A stretch of 64,000 nt of DNA from DASZIT01 sp963709665 (GTDB lineage: Bacteria; Actinomycetota; Acidimicrobiia; Acidimicrobiales; RAAP-2). The position numbers and the translations under genes were made by a program. Below, piece by piece: positions 8,330-17,886 of this stretch (the stretch's first letter is position 1; each line of letters opens with the position of its first letter). The notes below the pieces were generated by a model. That model worked only from the letters and a program-made list of their open reading frames with translations. It was not told the DNA's origin and did not search any database. The stretch is taken from assembly GCA_963709665.1 (NCBI GenBank), contig CAVPWU010000002.1, positions 372,001-436,000 of the forward strand, given 5' to 3'.

Positions 8330-9225
8330 CCGCCACCCCGCCCCCCGACCGCCCCGCTGCGGCCGTCGACGACGATGACGGCCCCGGCCCGAGGGCTCCG
8401 GCGGTGTCGTTCCGGGACGCCGCCGTCCGACTGGGTGGACGGACGGTCTGGTCGGAGGTCACCCTGGACATGGCCGCCGGGGAGTTCGTGGCCGTCCTCG
8501 GGCCCAACGGCGTCGGAAAGTCGACCCTGGTCAAGGCGGCACTCGGGGTGCTGCCCCTGTCGGCGGGGACCGCCACCGTCCTCGGCCGACCGCCCGGGGA
8601 GGCCGGCCGCCGCATCGGCTACCTCCCGCAGCGACGGAACTTCGACGCCGGGATGCGGGTGCGGGGGACCGACGTGGTCCGGCTGGGGAGCGACGGCGAC
8701 CGGTGGGGCGTGCCGCTCCCGGGCGGCGAGCGGATGCTGTCCTCGCGGCGCCGCCGGCGCCAACGGGTGGAGGAGGTGATCGAGCTGGTGGGGGCGGGCG
8801 CCTATGCCGATCGCCCGATCGGCCAGGTCTCCGGCGGCGAGCAGCAGCGGCTGCTGATCGCCCAGGCCCTGGTCCGGCGGCCGGAGCTCCTCCTCCTCGA
8901 CGAGCCCCTCGACAGCCTCGACCTCCCCAACCAGGCGTCGGTGGCCGCGCTGATCGGCCGGATCTGCGCCGACCAGGGGGTGACGGTCCTGATCGTGGCC
9001 CACGACGTCAACCCGATCCTCCCCTACGTCGACCGGGTGGTGTATCTGGCCCACGGGGGGGCGGTGTCCGGGACGCCCGAGGAGGTCATCAATTCGGCGA
9101 CCCTGAGCGCCCTCTACGACACCCCCATCGAGGTGCTCCGGACGTCGGACGGCCGGCTGGTGGTGGTGGGGCAGCCCGAGGCCCCGGCCCACCATGCCGA
9201 CCGCCACGAGGGGCACGGGCACTGA
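8326..9225 (+). CDS. Metal ABC transporter ATP-binding protein
   Basis: 299-aa cytoplasmic ATPase of the zinc/manganese uptake family. It has Walker A GPNGVGKST, the Q-loop in YLPQRR, signature VSGGEQQR, Walker B LLLLDEPLDSLD and the H-loop VAHDVN. About 28 hydrophilic, Asp-rich residues precede the ABC domain. The tail is His-rich (APAHHADRHEGHGH), as often found in zinc-handling proteins. The GTG start overlaps the binding-protein stop by 4 nt. It should pair with the two permeases encoded next. Confidence 0.95.
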   Translation: MTATPPPDRPAAAVDDDDGPGPRAPAVSFRDAAVRLGGRTVWSEVTLDMAAGEFVAVLGPNGVGKSTLVKAALGVLPLSAGTATVLGRPPGEAGRRIGYLPQRRNFDAGMRVRGTDVVRLGSDGDRWGVPLPGGERMLSSRRRRRQRVEEVIELVGAGAYADRPIGQVSGGEQQRLLIAQALVRRPELLLLDEPLDSLDLPNQASVAALIGRICADQGVTVLIVAHDVNPILPYVDRVVYLAHGGAVSGTPEEVINSATLSALYDTPIEVLRTSDGRLVVVGQPEAPAHHADRHEGHGH

Positions 9226-9227
9226 GG

Positions 9228-10160
9228 ATGCCGACCCACCTCCCCGCACCCCCCCAGCCGGTGGCGACCTCGTCGGTCGACAGCGTGTTCCACCAGCTCT
9301 TCGCCTACCACTTCATGGTCAACGCCTTCGCGGCCGGCACCATCGTGGCGGTGGTGGCCGGCATCGTCGGCTGGTTCATGGTCCTCCGTCGCCAGAGCTT
9401 CGTGGGGCACACCCTGGCCGTGGTGTCGTTCCCGGGCGCCGCCGCCGCCATCTGGCTGGGGGTGAGCGCCACTCTCGGCTACTTCGCCGGGAGCGTCGCC
9501 GCCGCCGTGGTGATCGCGCTGGTGCCCCGGTCGGGGAGCGGATCGCCCTCCAGCGAGGAGTCGGCGGTCATCGGCACCGTCCAGGCCTTCGCCCTGGCCT
9601 GCGGGGTCCTCTTCGTCAGCCTGTACGGCGGCTTCCTCGACAGCCTCACCGGGCTGCTGTTCGGGACGTTCCTCGGCGTCTCCGACCGCCAGGTCCTGGT
9701 CCTGGCTCTGGTGGGGCTGGGGGTGCTGGCGGTGATGGCGGTCATCGGGCGACCCCTCCTCTTCGCCTCGGTGGACGCCGACGTGGCGGCCGCCCGCCGG
9801 GTACCGGTCCGCACGCTGTCGGTGGTGTTCCTGCTGGTACTGGGGTGCACCGCCGCCGAGGTGAGCCAGATCACCGGCGCCCTCCTCGTCTTCGCCCTCC
9901 TGGTGATGCCGGCCGCCGCCGCCCAGCAGCTGACCGCACGTCCGGCCCGCAGCCTGGTGGCCACGGTGGCCATCGGGGTGGTGGTCACCTGGTCGGCGCT
10001 GGCCGTGGCCTACTTCTCCGTCTATCCGGTGGGGTTCTTCGTCACCACCTTCGGCTTCGCCGCCTATCTGGTCGCCGCCGGGATCCGGGTGGGTGCCCAA
10101 CGGGCCCGTCGGCGGCATCCGGCCCCCCTGCCCGCCGCCACCTCGGCGGTACTGTCGTGA
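9228..10160 (+). CDS. Metal ABC transporter permease, first subunit
   Basis: 310-aa integral membrane permease of the ABC-3 (ZnuB/MntB) family with about eight hydrophobic helices. Family features: MVLRRQSFVGHTLAVVSFPGAAAA near the first third, the ESAVIGTVQAFALACGVLF helix, LLFASVDADVAAARRVPVRTL (the loop contacting the ATPase) and the TGALLVFALLVMPAAAAQQLT helix. Begins 3 nt after the ATPase stop with a GAGG just before ATG. The basic C-terminal tail is cytoplasmic by prediction. Its sequence differs clearly from the second permease, so the pore is probably heterodimeric. Confidence 0.94.
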   Translation: MPTHLPAPPQPVATSSVDSVFHQLFAYHFMVNAFAAGTIVAVVAGIVGWFMVLRRQSFVGHTLAVVSFPGAAAAIWLGVSATLGYFAGSVAAAVVIALVPRSGSGSPSSEESAVIGTVQAFALACGVLFVSLYGGFLDSLTGLLFGTFLGVSDRQVLVLALVGLGVLAVMAVIGRPLLFASVDADVAAARRVPVRTLSVVFLLVLGCTAAEVSQITGALLVFALLVMPAAAAQQLTARPARSLVATVAIGVVVTWSALAVAYFSVYPVGFFVTTFGFAAYLVAAGIRVGAQRARRRHPAPLPAATSAVLS

Positions 10161-11059
10161 CGGCGCTGGCCGATCCCGTCACCGGGCTGGCCCACCTGCT
10201 CGGCCACCCGTTCCTGCGGGACGCCCTCCTGGCCGGAACCTTCATCGCCCTGGCCTCGGGCCTGGTCGGCTCCTTCGTGGTGCGGCGGGGCCAGGTGTTC
10301 ACCGGCGACGCCCTGTCCCACGTGGCCTTCACCGGGGCGCTGGCCGCCCTGGCCTTCGGGATCGACCTCCGGGCCGGCCTCTACGGCGCCTGCATCGTGG
10401 TGGCGCTCCTGCTCGCCTTTCTGGGACGACGGGCACGGGCCGACGACACGGTGATCGGCAGCGTCTTCGCCTGGATCCTGGGCCTGGGCACGCTCTTCCT
10501 GTCCATCTACACCACGTCGCAGAGCGGCACCGGGGGAGTGACCGGCGACGCCGGGGTCAACGTGCTCTTCGGCTCCCTCTTCGGCCTGACGTCGAGCCAG
10601 ACGGTCACCGACGTGGTGGTGGCGTCGGTGGTGGTGGCGGTGCTGGTGGCCATCGCCCGGCCCCTCCTGTTCGCCAGCCTCGACGAGCCGGTGGCCGCCG
10701 CCCGGGGGGTGCCGGTCCGGCTGCTCGGCTACACCTTCTTCGTGCTGCTCGGCATCACGGCGGCCATGGCCACCCAGGCGGTGGGCGCCCTGCTGCTGTT
10801 GGGGCTCCTGGCCGCCCCCGGGGGTGCCGCCCAACGCATCACCGCCCGTCCCTTCGCCGCCCTCTGGGTCTCGGCGGTCATCGCCGTGGTGTCGGTGTGG
10901 GCCGGCCTGCTCCTGGCCTACGCCGCCCCCCGGGTCCCACCCAGCTTCGGGATCCTGGCCGTGGCCACCGGGACCTACATGGTGGCGGTGGCGGTCTCCG
11001 CCTTCCGGGAGGCCGGGCGCCGGGGGTACCGGGCCGCCCCGGTGGTGGCTTCGGAGTAG
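10157..11059 (+). CDS. Metal ABC transporter permease, second subunit
   Basis: 300-aa ABC-3 family permease, paralogous to the preceding gene. Seen: FVVRRGQVFTGDALSHVAFTGALAALAFG (the canonical GDALSHavlPG-like motif, better conserved than in the first permease), DTVIGSVFAWILGLGTLFLS, LLFASLDEPVAAARGVPVRLLG and VGALLLLGLLAAPGGAAQRIT. The GTG start overlaps the first permease by 4 nt. Metal operons usually carry one ZnuB; two unequal permeases suggest a heterodimer. It is the last gene of the operon; fumC follows 60 nt later with its own ribosome-binding site. Confidence 0.94.
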   Translation: MTALADPVTGLAHLLGHPFLRDALLAGTFIALASGLVGSFVVRRGQVFTGDALSHVAFTGALAALAFGIDLRAGLYGACIVVALLLAFLGRRARADDTVIGSVFAWILGLGTLFLSIYTTSQSGTGGVTGDAGVNVLFGSLFGLTSSQTVTDVVVASVVVAVLVAIARPLLFASLDEPVAAARGVPVRLLGYTFFVLLGITAAMATQAVGALLLLGLLAAPGGAAQRITARPFAALWVSAVIAVVSVWAGLLLAYAAPRVPPSFGILAVATGTYMVAVAVSAFREAGRRGYRAAPVVASE

Positions 11060-11119
11060 GGTCGTCGGCCGGCGAGGTCGGGGGGCCGCCGCAGGAACCC
11101 ACCGCGAGAGGAGCCGGCC

Positions 11120-12508
<1,389 letters not shown>

Positions 12509-12527
12509 GCCCCCCGGGGGCCGCCGT

Positions 12528-12587
12528 CACCTGACGGAGCGTCAGGTGTGACCGTATACTCGGACGTGCAGCTGGACACCTGTCCAG
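12528..12587 (+). promoter_or_regulatory. Promoter and two palindromic operators ahead of the CYP142-like gene
   Basis: A sigma70-type promoter is readable as CTGACG (12531-12536), an 18-nt spacer and TATACT (12555-12560). Two inverted repeats frame it. CACCTGACG-gag-CGTCAGGTG (12528-12548) covers the -35 box. CTGGACA-cc-TGTCCAG (12572-12587) lies just after the expected start site. Such 7-9 nt arms fit a dimeric TetR/AcrR-type repressor or a similar HTH protein. No matching regulator gene is adjacent. Confidence 0.7.
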
Positions 12588-12650
12588 CAACCGACCCGGA
12601 CCCGCCGGAACCGCCGGGCCCCGGGGACCATCGGCTACCGGGGAGACACC

Positions 12651-13856
12651 GTGACCACAGCGCCGCCCGACCTGAGCATCGGCCTGACCGATGGCACGTT
12701 CTACGGCACCGACCCGTTCCCGGCCTTCGCCTGGATGCGGCGGCACGCTCCGGCCTACTTCGACGAGCGGGCCGGCATCTGGGGCATCACCCGCCACGCC
12801 GACATCAAGGAGATCTCCAAGGATCCGGAGACGTTCTCCAACGCCGGGGGCATCCGGCCGGACAACGACGCTCTCCCCATGATGATCGACTGTGACGCCC
12901 CCGAGCACGTCCGTCGGCGACGGCTGGTCAGCGAGGGGTTCACCCCCGGACGGATCAAGGAGGCGGAGGCGGGCATCCGCGAGATCTGCGACTCCATCAT
13001 CGACCAGGTGTGCGCCTCCGGGTCCGCCGACTTCGTCCGGGACATCGCCGCCCCCCTGCCGATGATCGTGATCGGCGACATGTTGGGGGTGGCCCCCGAG
13101 GACCGGGACGACCTGCTGCGATGGTCGGACGACATGCTCAAGTCGCTGGGTTCGCCCGACCCGGGTGCCACCGAGCTGGCCGCCATGGCGGCCATCGAGT
13201 ACGCCACCTACATCACCGACGTGATGGAGCAGCGGCGCCGGGACCGCCAGTCGGGCGACCTGATCGGGACCCTGGTCCACGCCGAGATCGACGGTGACCG
13301 GCTGGACGACCAGTCCCTGATCTACGAGTCCCTGCTCATCCTCATTGGCGGGGACGAGACCACCCGGCACGTGATCAGCGGGGGCATGTACCAGCTGCTC
13401 ACCCATCCCGACCAGCTCGAGGCGCTCCGGGCCGACCGGTCGCTGATGACCACGGCGGTGGAGGAGATGCTGCGGTGGGTGTCGCCGATCAAGAACATGG
13501 CCCGCACCGCCACCCGGGACGTGGAGCTCCACGGGGAGACGATCCGTCAGGGCCAGAAGCTGCTGCTGCTGTACCCGTCGGCCAACCGCGACGAGCAGGT
13601 CTTCGAGTCACCCGACAGCTTCGACATCACGCGGAGCCCCAACGACCACGTGGCCTTCGGCTTCGGCTCCCACTTCTGCCTGGGCAACCGGCTGGCGCGC
13701 CTGGAGCTCAGCGTGATGTTCGACCGCCTGCTCGACCGGCTCCCCGACCTGACCCTGGCCGGCGAGGGCGAGCCGCCCCGCCGGAAGGCCAACTTCGTCT
13801 CCGGCTACGAGTCGATGCCGGTGGTGTTCACGCCGGTGGAGCCCCTCGGGGCCTGA
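12651..13856 (+). CDS. Cytochrome P450, CYP142-like (steroid side-chain hydroxylase type)
   Basis: 401-aa soluble P450. Heme-ligand motif FGFGSHFCLGN with Cys343; I-helix motif LILIGGDETTRHVISGG; ExxR in the K helix region (VEEMLRW). Several segments track mycobacterial CYP142 closely: SNAGGIRPD, DFVRDIAAPLPMIVIGDMLGV, SPIKNMARTATRDVELHG, NDHVAFGFG and NFVSGYESMPVVFTP. CYP142 oxidises the C26 end of cholesterol/cholestenone. Substrate here is inferred from that similarity only. A GGGGAGAC site precedes GTG. No ferredoxin or other sterol-catabolism gene is adjacent, although an SCP2-like gene lies 6 kb away. Confidence 0.92.
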   Translation: MTTAPPDLSIGLTDGTFYGTDPFPAFAWMRRHAPAYFDERAGIWGITRHADIKEISKDPETFSNAGGIRPDNDALPMMIDCDAPEHVRRRRLVSEGFTPGRIKEAEAGIREICDSIIDQVCASGSADFVRDIAAPLPMIVIGDMLGVAPEDRDDLLRWSDDMLKSLGSPDPGATELAAMAAIEYATYITDVMEQRRRDRQSGDLIGTLVHAEIDGDRLDDQSLIYESLLILIGGDETTRHVISGGMYQLLTHPDQLEALRADRSLMTTAVEEMLRWVSPIKNMARTATRDVELHGETIRQGQKLLLLYPSANRDEQVFESPDSFDITRSPNDHVAFGFGSHFCLGNRLARLELSVMFDRLLDRLPDLTLAGEGEPPRRKANFVSGYESMPVVFTPVEPLGA

Positions 13857-13902
13857 ACGATCGGGCCTGGCGGCCCGGCCGCCGCGGTGGCACGCTGGTC
13901 CG

Positions 13903-14205
13903 GTGCGCGATCCGGTGATCCCCGACGACGAGCTCCGGGCGGCCCTGGACGCCGGCGACGCCCCCGACTGGCACCTGATCGGCGGCCATCTGGTCAAGAC
14001 GGTCACCTGCCGGGACTTCCCGTCCGCACTGGCCTACGTGGGCGAGGTGGGCACCCTGGCCGAGGCGGCCGACCACCACCCGGACATCGACATCCGGTAC
14101 CGCCGGGTGACCCTGTCGCTGATCACCCACGACTCGGACGGCATCACCGGACGCGACCTCGACCTGGCCCGGCGTATCGACGGCGTGACCACCGGCGTGG
14201 ACTGA
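13903..14205 (+). CDS. 4a-hydroxytetrahydrobiopterin dehydratase (PCD/DCoH family)
   Basis: 100-aa pterin-4a-carbinolamine dehydratase-like protein. The family core is complete: W.L.GGHLVKTVTCRDFPSALAYVGEVGTLAEAADHHPDIDIRYRRVTLSL, in which the HHPDI segment provides the catalytic histidines, followed by TGRDLDLARRID. It recycles hydroxylated pterins after aromatic amino acid hydroxylation. No hydroxylase is near, and in actinobacteria the partner is often unclear. GTG start is supported by CACGCT ending 6 nt upstream, a variant of the leaderless -10 seen elsewhere. Confidence 0.9.
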   Translation: MRDPVIPDDELRAALDAGDAPDWHLIGGHLVKTVTCRDFPSALAYVGEVGTLAEAADHHPDIDIRYRRVTLSLITHDSDGITGRDLDLARRIDGVTTGVD

Positions 14206-14349
14206 ACGGCCGAGACCGGGTGGCCATGGGGGTCACCGGCTCTTCGGAAGTGAGCGGGGTCCGGCGCTGGCGAGAGCAAGCCGCTGGTGCTTGAACGGGC
14301 CGGCACGGTACCCATCCGGCGGGGGGTCGGGGGCACGAGCTCTCGACGA

Positions 14350-14365
14350 GGGGCCCGAAGGCCCC
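14350..14365 (+). terminator. Stable GC hairpin, possible terminator
   Basis: GGGGCC-CGAA-GGCCCC forms a 6-bp all-GC stem with a CGAA tetraloop about 145 nt after the pterin dehydratase gene. There is no T run, so Rho-independent termination is uncertain. It could also be debris in a decayed stretch. Confidence 0.35.
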
Positions 14366-14371
14366 CCGCAC

Positions 14372-14414
14372 GACTGCCCCCTCCTGACCAGTCGGATGAC
14401 TGCCTTCTCCTGAC
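14372..14414 (+). repeat. 17-nt near-perfect direct repeat, period 26
   Basis: GACTGCCCCCTCCTGAC (14372-14388) recurs as GACTGCCTTCTCCTGAC (14398-14414), with two mismatches. It lies between the hairpin and the truncated dehydrogenase gene. Direct repeats beside a gene that has lost its 5' half are what a deletion or excision scar can leave; no transposase is visible. Confidence 0.6.
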
Positions 14415-14444
14415 GACGGAGGGCAAGTTCGATTCGCGGTCAGG

Positions 14445-14966
14445 GTGCCTTACCCGGGCGCTGGGTCGCTGGTGGCCGGCCAGACCGTCCTGATCCACGG
14501 CGCCGCTGGCGGTGTCGGTTCGATCGCCGTGCAACTCGCCCGCGAAATCGGAGCCGCCGTGATCGGCACCGGGCGGGCGACGGACCGCGAAACCGCCCTC
14601 GGACTGGGTGTGCATACCTTCTTGGACCTGGAGGCCGACAAGCTGGAGGACGCCGGCGAGGTCGACGTGGTGTTCGACGTGATCGGCGGTGAGATCCTCG
14701 ACCGCTCGGCTGCGCTGGTGCGCGCCGGCGGCACGCTCATCACCACCGTCGGGGTGCCCACGGTCCAGGCGACGGACGGCCGCGCCATCCTCTTCGTCGT
14801 CGAAGCCGATCGTTCCCGGCTCGCGGACCTCGCCCAGCGGCTCCGGGACGGACGGCTCCAGCCGATCGTCGGGGCGGTGCGGCCACTCGCCGAATCGCCT
14901 GCTGCAGTCGCCCCCGACCGTCGCACCCCCGGCAAGACGATCGTTCGGATCACGGAAGGTGGGTGA
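14445..14966 (+). pseudogene. 5'-truncated zinc-type/MDR alcohol dehydrogenase (quinone oxidoreductase-like)
   Basis: The 173-residue frame is the nucleotide-binding half and C-terminus of an NADP-dependent MDR oxidoreductase: GQTVLIHGAAGGVGSIAVQLA (Rossmann glycine motif), VDVVFDVIGGEILDRSAALVRAGGTLIT, and the family ending APDRRTPGKTIVRI. The N-terminal GroES-like catalytic domain of about 140 residues is missing; upstream sequence up to the pterin dehydratase gives no matching frame. The GTG at 14445 has no ribosome-binding site. Nearby codons look less GC3-biased than neighbours. Best read as a remnant, possibly horizontally acquired. Confidence 0.8.
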
Positions 14967-15090
14967 CAGGCCGGAGTAGCCGACTTCGTGCTGATCGGTG
15001 GCATCCAGTCCCGTACCGGGACAGGGATCCCGATGTTCCTGAGCGCCTGTGTCCGGGGACGGTTGGACGGACGGACCCTGGTCGCACGGC

Positions 15091-15930
15091 TCAGCCCGGG
15101 GCCACCCAGCTGACGCCGATGATCTCCGAGCCGCCGTGGGCCCCGATGACGGCGCCCAGCTCACCCACCCTCAGGGAGGGGCGGGGGAAACGGGCGGCGA
15201 TCAGGTCCAGGAAGTCGCCGATGTCGGGTGCCCCACCGTGCATCACCGCCACCTGCTCGATCGCCCCGGCGCCGAGCATGCGCTCGTAGAGGAACTGCAG
15301 GGCCCGCTTCCGGGTGCGGGCCTTGCCCGCCTCCTCCACCTCGCCGCCGGTGACGTCGACGACCGGCTTGATGGCCAGCATCGACCCGAGCATGGCCCGG
15401 GCGCCGCCGATCCGGCCACCCTTCTTGAGGTTCTCCAGGGTGTTGAGCGTGGCCAGCACGTGGGTCCGGGACACCAGGGAGCTGATCCGGTGGAGCACCG
15501 GCTCGAGTCCGGCTCCGCCGCCGGCGGCGGCGGCGGCGTCGAGCACCATGGTGCCGAGACCGCTGGACACCGACCGGCTGTCGACCACCTGGACGGGGAT
15601 GCCACCGGCGCCGGCGGCAGCCGTCTGCGCCGACTGGAGCGTGTTGGAGAGGCCACCGGAGAGGGTGAGGCAGACGACGGCGTCGGCGCCCGCCTCCTCG
15701 GCGCTCCGGAAGGCCTGTCCGAAGGCCCCCGGGGAGGGGCAGGCGGTCTGGGGCAGTTCGTCGGCGTCCGCCATCCGCTTGTAGAAGTCGTCGACGCTCA
15801 GCTCGGCGCGGTCGGTGAACTCCTCGCTGCCGAACCGGATGGTGAGGGGGACCACGGCGATGGCGAGCCCCTCGATGTCCTCGGGCGTGAGATCGGACGA
15901 GCTGTCGGTCACGATGTGGACACCGGGCAT
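15091..15930 (-). CDS. DegV family fatty-acid-binding protein
   Basis: 279-aa DegV protein. In Gram-positives DegV proteins (FakB) bind one fatty acid and present it to a FakA kinase. Hallmarks: HIVTDSSSDLTPEDIEG at the N-terminus, the fatty-acid-site motif TACPSPGAFGQAF (TSqPS-like), TLSGGLSNTLQSAQ, VVDSRSVSSGLG and LKKGGRIGG in the C-terminal domain. The ATG at 15930 is preferred over an upstream one because GAAGGGAGG lies 6-10 nt before it. No fakA gene is seen in the window. Confidence 0.93.
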   Translation of the reverse strand: MPGVHIVTDSSSDLTPEDIEGLAIAVVPLTIRFGSEEFTDRAELSVDDFYKRMADADELPQTACPSPGAFGQAFRSAEEAGADAVVCLTLSGGLSNTLQSAQTAAAGAGGIPVQVVDSRSVSSGLGTMVLDAAAAAGGGAGLEPVLHRISSLVSRTHVLATLNTLENLKKGGRIGGARAMLGSMLAIKPVVDVTGGEVEEAGKARTRKRALQFLYERMLGAGAIEQVAVMHGGAPDIGDFLDLIAARFPRPSLRVGELGAVIGAHGGSEIIGVSWVAPG

Positions 15931-16032
15931 GGGGGCCTCCCTTCGGCGGGGCGCCACCGGCGCCACCCCCAGCATGACCCGTTTCGGGCACCGACCGGTC
16001 GGCGAGCCCTGCCCGCCACCTGACGGCCGGCG

Positions 16033-16659
16033 TCAGCCGACGGGCAGGTCCCAGAGGGGGAACCAACGGTCGAGCTCGGGCTCGACGGCGAGATCGCCCT
16101 CCACCAGGCTCTTCAGCTTCAGCTCCGTGGTGGTGTCCCGGTGCTCCGGGCCGTCGGGGGCGAAGGGGTAGAAGGTCCCGCGTTTGAACAGGTAGACCAG
16201 GTACGAGGTGGATGCCAGCACGGCCCCGGGCCCGGGGGCGATGGGCCCGTCGGCCCCGGAGGACCCCTCCGGCGGCTCCGGCACCGCCGCCAGGCCGAAG
16301 ACCGAGCAGAGGAGCTGGGGGCCCCAGCCGGCATCGGACAGCGAGGAGTTCACCAGGTGGACCTGGGTGACCAGCGCTTCGACGTCGACGTTCTCGACCA
16401 CCACCCAGTGGTAGCCGTAGGAGTCCTGGGCGGAGCGGAGGGAGCCCCCGCCCTCCATCGCCAGCAGCTTCATCACCTCGTCCTGCATGTCGGCGAAGCT
16501 CTGGCCGGTGGGCGGCTTGTAGCAGACGCCTGCCCGGCCCGATGCGGTCAGCCCGGCGGCGCTCTGGAGGGTGAGGGCGGCCGAGGGCAGGGCGAAGAGC
16601 GAGTCGAGGTTGGCCTGGACGGGCCTGGTGCGGCCGAGCAGGGTGTCCAGCAGCCCCAT
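16033..16659 (-). CDS. pspAB: PspA-associated protein PspAB
   Basis: 208-aa cytoplasmic protein of the PspAB family, found only beside actinobacterial pspA/htpX genes. Seen: the conserved opening MGLLDTLLGRTRPVQANLDSLFALPSA, then YGYHWVVVENVD, LVYLFKRGTFYPFAP and the terminal block LDRWFPLWDLPVG. The start overlaps the htpX stop (TGATG), so the four genes from pspA onward read as one operon. Function is unknown beyond the association with the phage-shock envelope response. Confidence 0.92.
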   Translation of the reverse strand: MGLLDTLLGRTRPVQANLDSLFALPSAALTLQSAAGLTASGRAGVCYKPPTGQSFADMQDEVMKLLAMEGGGSLRSAQDSYGYHWVVVENVDVEALVTQVHLVNSSLSDAGWGPQLLCSVFGLAAVPEPPEGSSGADGPIAPGPGAVLASTSYLVYLFKRGTFYPFAPDGPEHRDTTTELKLKSLVEGDLAVEPELDRWFPLWDLPVG

Positions 16660-17597
16660 CAGGCGGCCCGACCCAGCTCGGCCTCCAGGTGGGCCAGCTG
16701 GGCCAGCCGCTGGTCGAGCGACGGGTGGGTCGAGAAGATGGTGGAGAGGCTGACCCCGTTCTTGGCGATGGCGGGGGTGAAGTAGAAGGCGTTGAAGCTC
16801 TCGGCCGACCGCAGGTCCCGGGTGGGGATGCGGGAGAGGTCCCCCGTCACCTTCACCAGGGCCGAGGCCAGCACCGACGGCTGACCGGTCAGCAGGGCAC
16901 CCGAACGGTCGGCGGCCAGCTCCCGGTAGCGCGACAGGGCCCGGGTGAGGAGGAAGCTGATGGCGTAGACCACCACCGAGACCAGCAGGACGATCATCTC
17001 CACCATGGCCGCCTGGTCGCCGCCGCTGTTGTTCCCCCCACCCCGGTTGTCGCCGAAGCCGCCCATCATCCCGGTCCATAGCATGATCCGGGTGACCAGG
17101 CCGGCGATCACCCCCAGGAAGCTGGCGATGGTCATCACCGCCACGTCCCGATGGGCGACGTGGGACAGCTCGTGGGCGAGCACCGCCTCGAGCTCGGGCT
17201 CGTCGAGCCGGCGCATCAGGCCCCGGGTGGCACAGATCACCGCGGTGTTGGGGCTCCGCCCGGTGGCGAAGGCATTGGGGATGTCGGTGTCGGCGATGGC
17301 CACCCGCGGCTTCTTCATGTCGGCCAGGGCGCACAACCGGTCGACGGCCCCGTGCAGCTGGGGCTCCTGCTCGGGGGTGACCAGGTGCCCACCCATGCCG
17401 AACAGGGCGATCTTGTCGGAGAACCAGTACTGGGCGAACAGGAGGGCGGCGGCGAACGCCAGTACCACCACGTAGGAGATGCCCACGGCGATGAGGATGC
17501 CCACCACCGCCCCGTACAGGACCACCAGCATCAGGCCGGTGGTGAACATCCGGAGGGTCAGCCCCCGGTCCGAGGGGATGTTGCGTGCGGTGCTCAC
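16659..17597 (-). CDS. htpX: Zinc metalloprotease HtpX
   Basis: 312-aa membrane-embedded M48 protease that degrades damaged membrane proteins. Two N-terminal helices (residues about 17-57), the catalytic HELSH at 142-146, the substrate-side motif FATGRSPNTAVICATRGLMRRLDEPELEAVLAH, two further helices around the Gly/Asn-rich FGDNRGGGNNSGGDQAA loop, and the third zinc ligand in RYRELAADRSG. THPSLDQRLAQL closes the domain as in M48B enzymes. GTG start. It is the third gene of the pspA operon, fitting a joint role in envelope stress. Confidence 0.96.
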   Translation of the reverse strand: MSTARNIPSDRGLTLRMFTTGLMLVVLYGAVVGILIAVGISYVVVLAFAAALLFAQYWFSDKIALFGMGGHLVTPEQEPQLHGAVDRLCALADMKKPRVAIADTDIPNAFATGRSPNTAVICATRGLMRRLDEPELEAVLAHELSHVAHRDVAVMTIASFLGVIAGLVTRIMLWTGMMGGFGDNRGGGNNSGGDQAAMVEMIVLLVSVVVYAISFLLTRALSRYRELAADRSGALLTGQPSVLASALVKVTGDLSRIPTRDLRSAESFNAFYFTPAIAKNGVSLSTIFSTHPSLDQRLAQLAHLEAELGRAA

Positions 17598-17607
17598 GGC
17601 GTGACGG

Positions 17608-17886
17608 TCAACCCTCGTCGGGGCGGGCGTCGGCCAGCAGCCGGCGGGTCTCCTCCAACGACGCGTCGGCGAAGGGGACCACCAGGTGGGAGGGGACGAA
17701 GCTGTCGTCGGCCAGCAGCTGGCCGGACGTGCGGACCTGGTCGGCCAGCGCCTTCAGCGCCGAGCTGAAGGCCGCCTCGTCGCCGGCGTCCACCGCCTTG
17801 ACCACGGCGGCGTCGAGCTGGTCGAGGGTGCCCTGCTCGTCGTCGGGGACCTCGTACTGGGCCTCGCCCAGGATCCTGACGATCAC
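17608..17886 (-). CDS. pspAA: PspA-associated protein PspAA
   Basis: 92-aa protein with the PspA-associated (PspAA) domain: MIVRILGEAQYEVPDDEQGTLD, an LDAAVVKAVDAGDEAAFSSALKAL helix and the closing LADDSFVPSHLVVPFADASLEETRRLL. It overlaps the pspA stop by 4 nt and ends 10 nt before htpX. The family co-occurs with PspA in actinobacteria and cyanobacteria. It is thought to modulate PspA, but no biochemical role is shown by the sequence. Confidence 0.92.
   Translation of the reverse strand: MIVRILGEAQYEVPDDEQGTLDQLDAAVVKAVDAGDEAAFSSALKALADQVRTSGQLLADDSFVPSHLVVPFADASLEETRRLLADARPDEG

Noticed and set aside
9194..10156. Extension of the second permease frame into the first permease gene
   Set aside because: The translated stretch is Arg/Gly-rich shadow sequence; real homology starts at GTG 10157, which overlaps the upstream stop by 4 nt.
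14428..14436. GTTCGATTC resembling a tRNA T-loop upstream of the truncated dehydrogenase
   Set aside because: The flanking bases GGCAA and GCGGT do not form a T-stem, and no acceptor, D or anticodon arms can be built around it.
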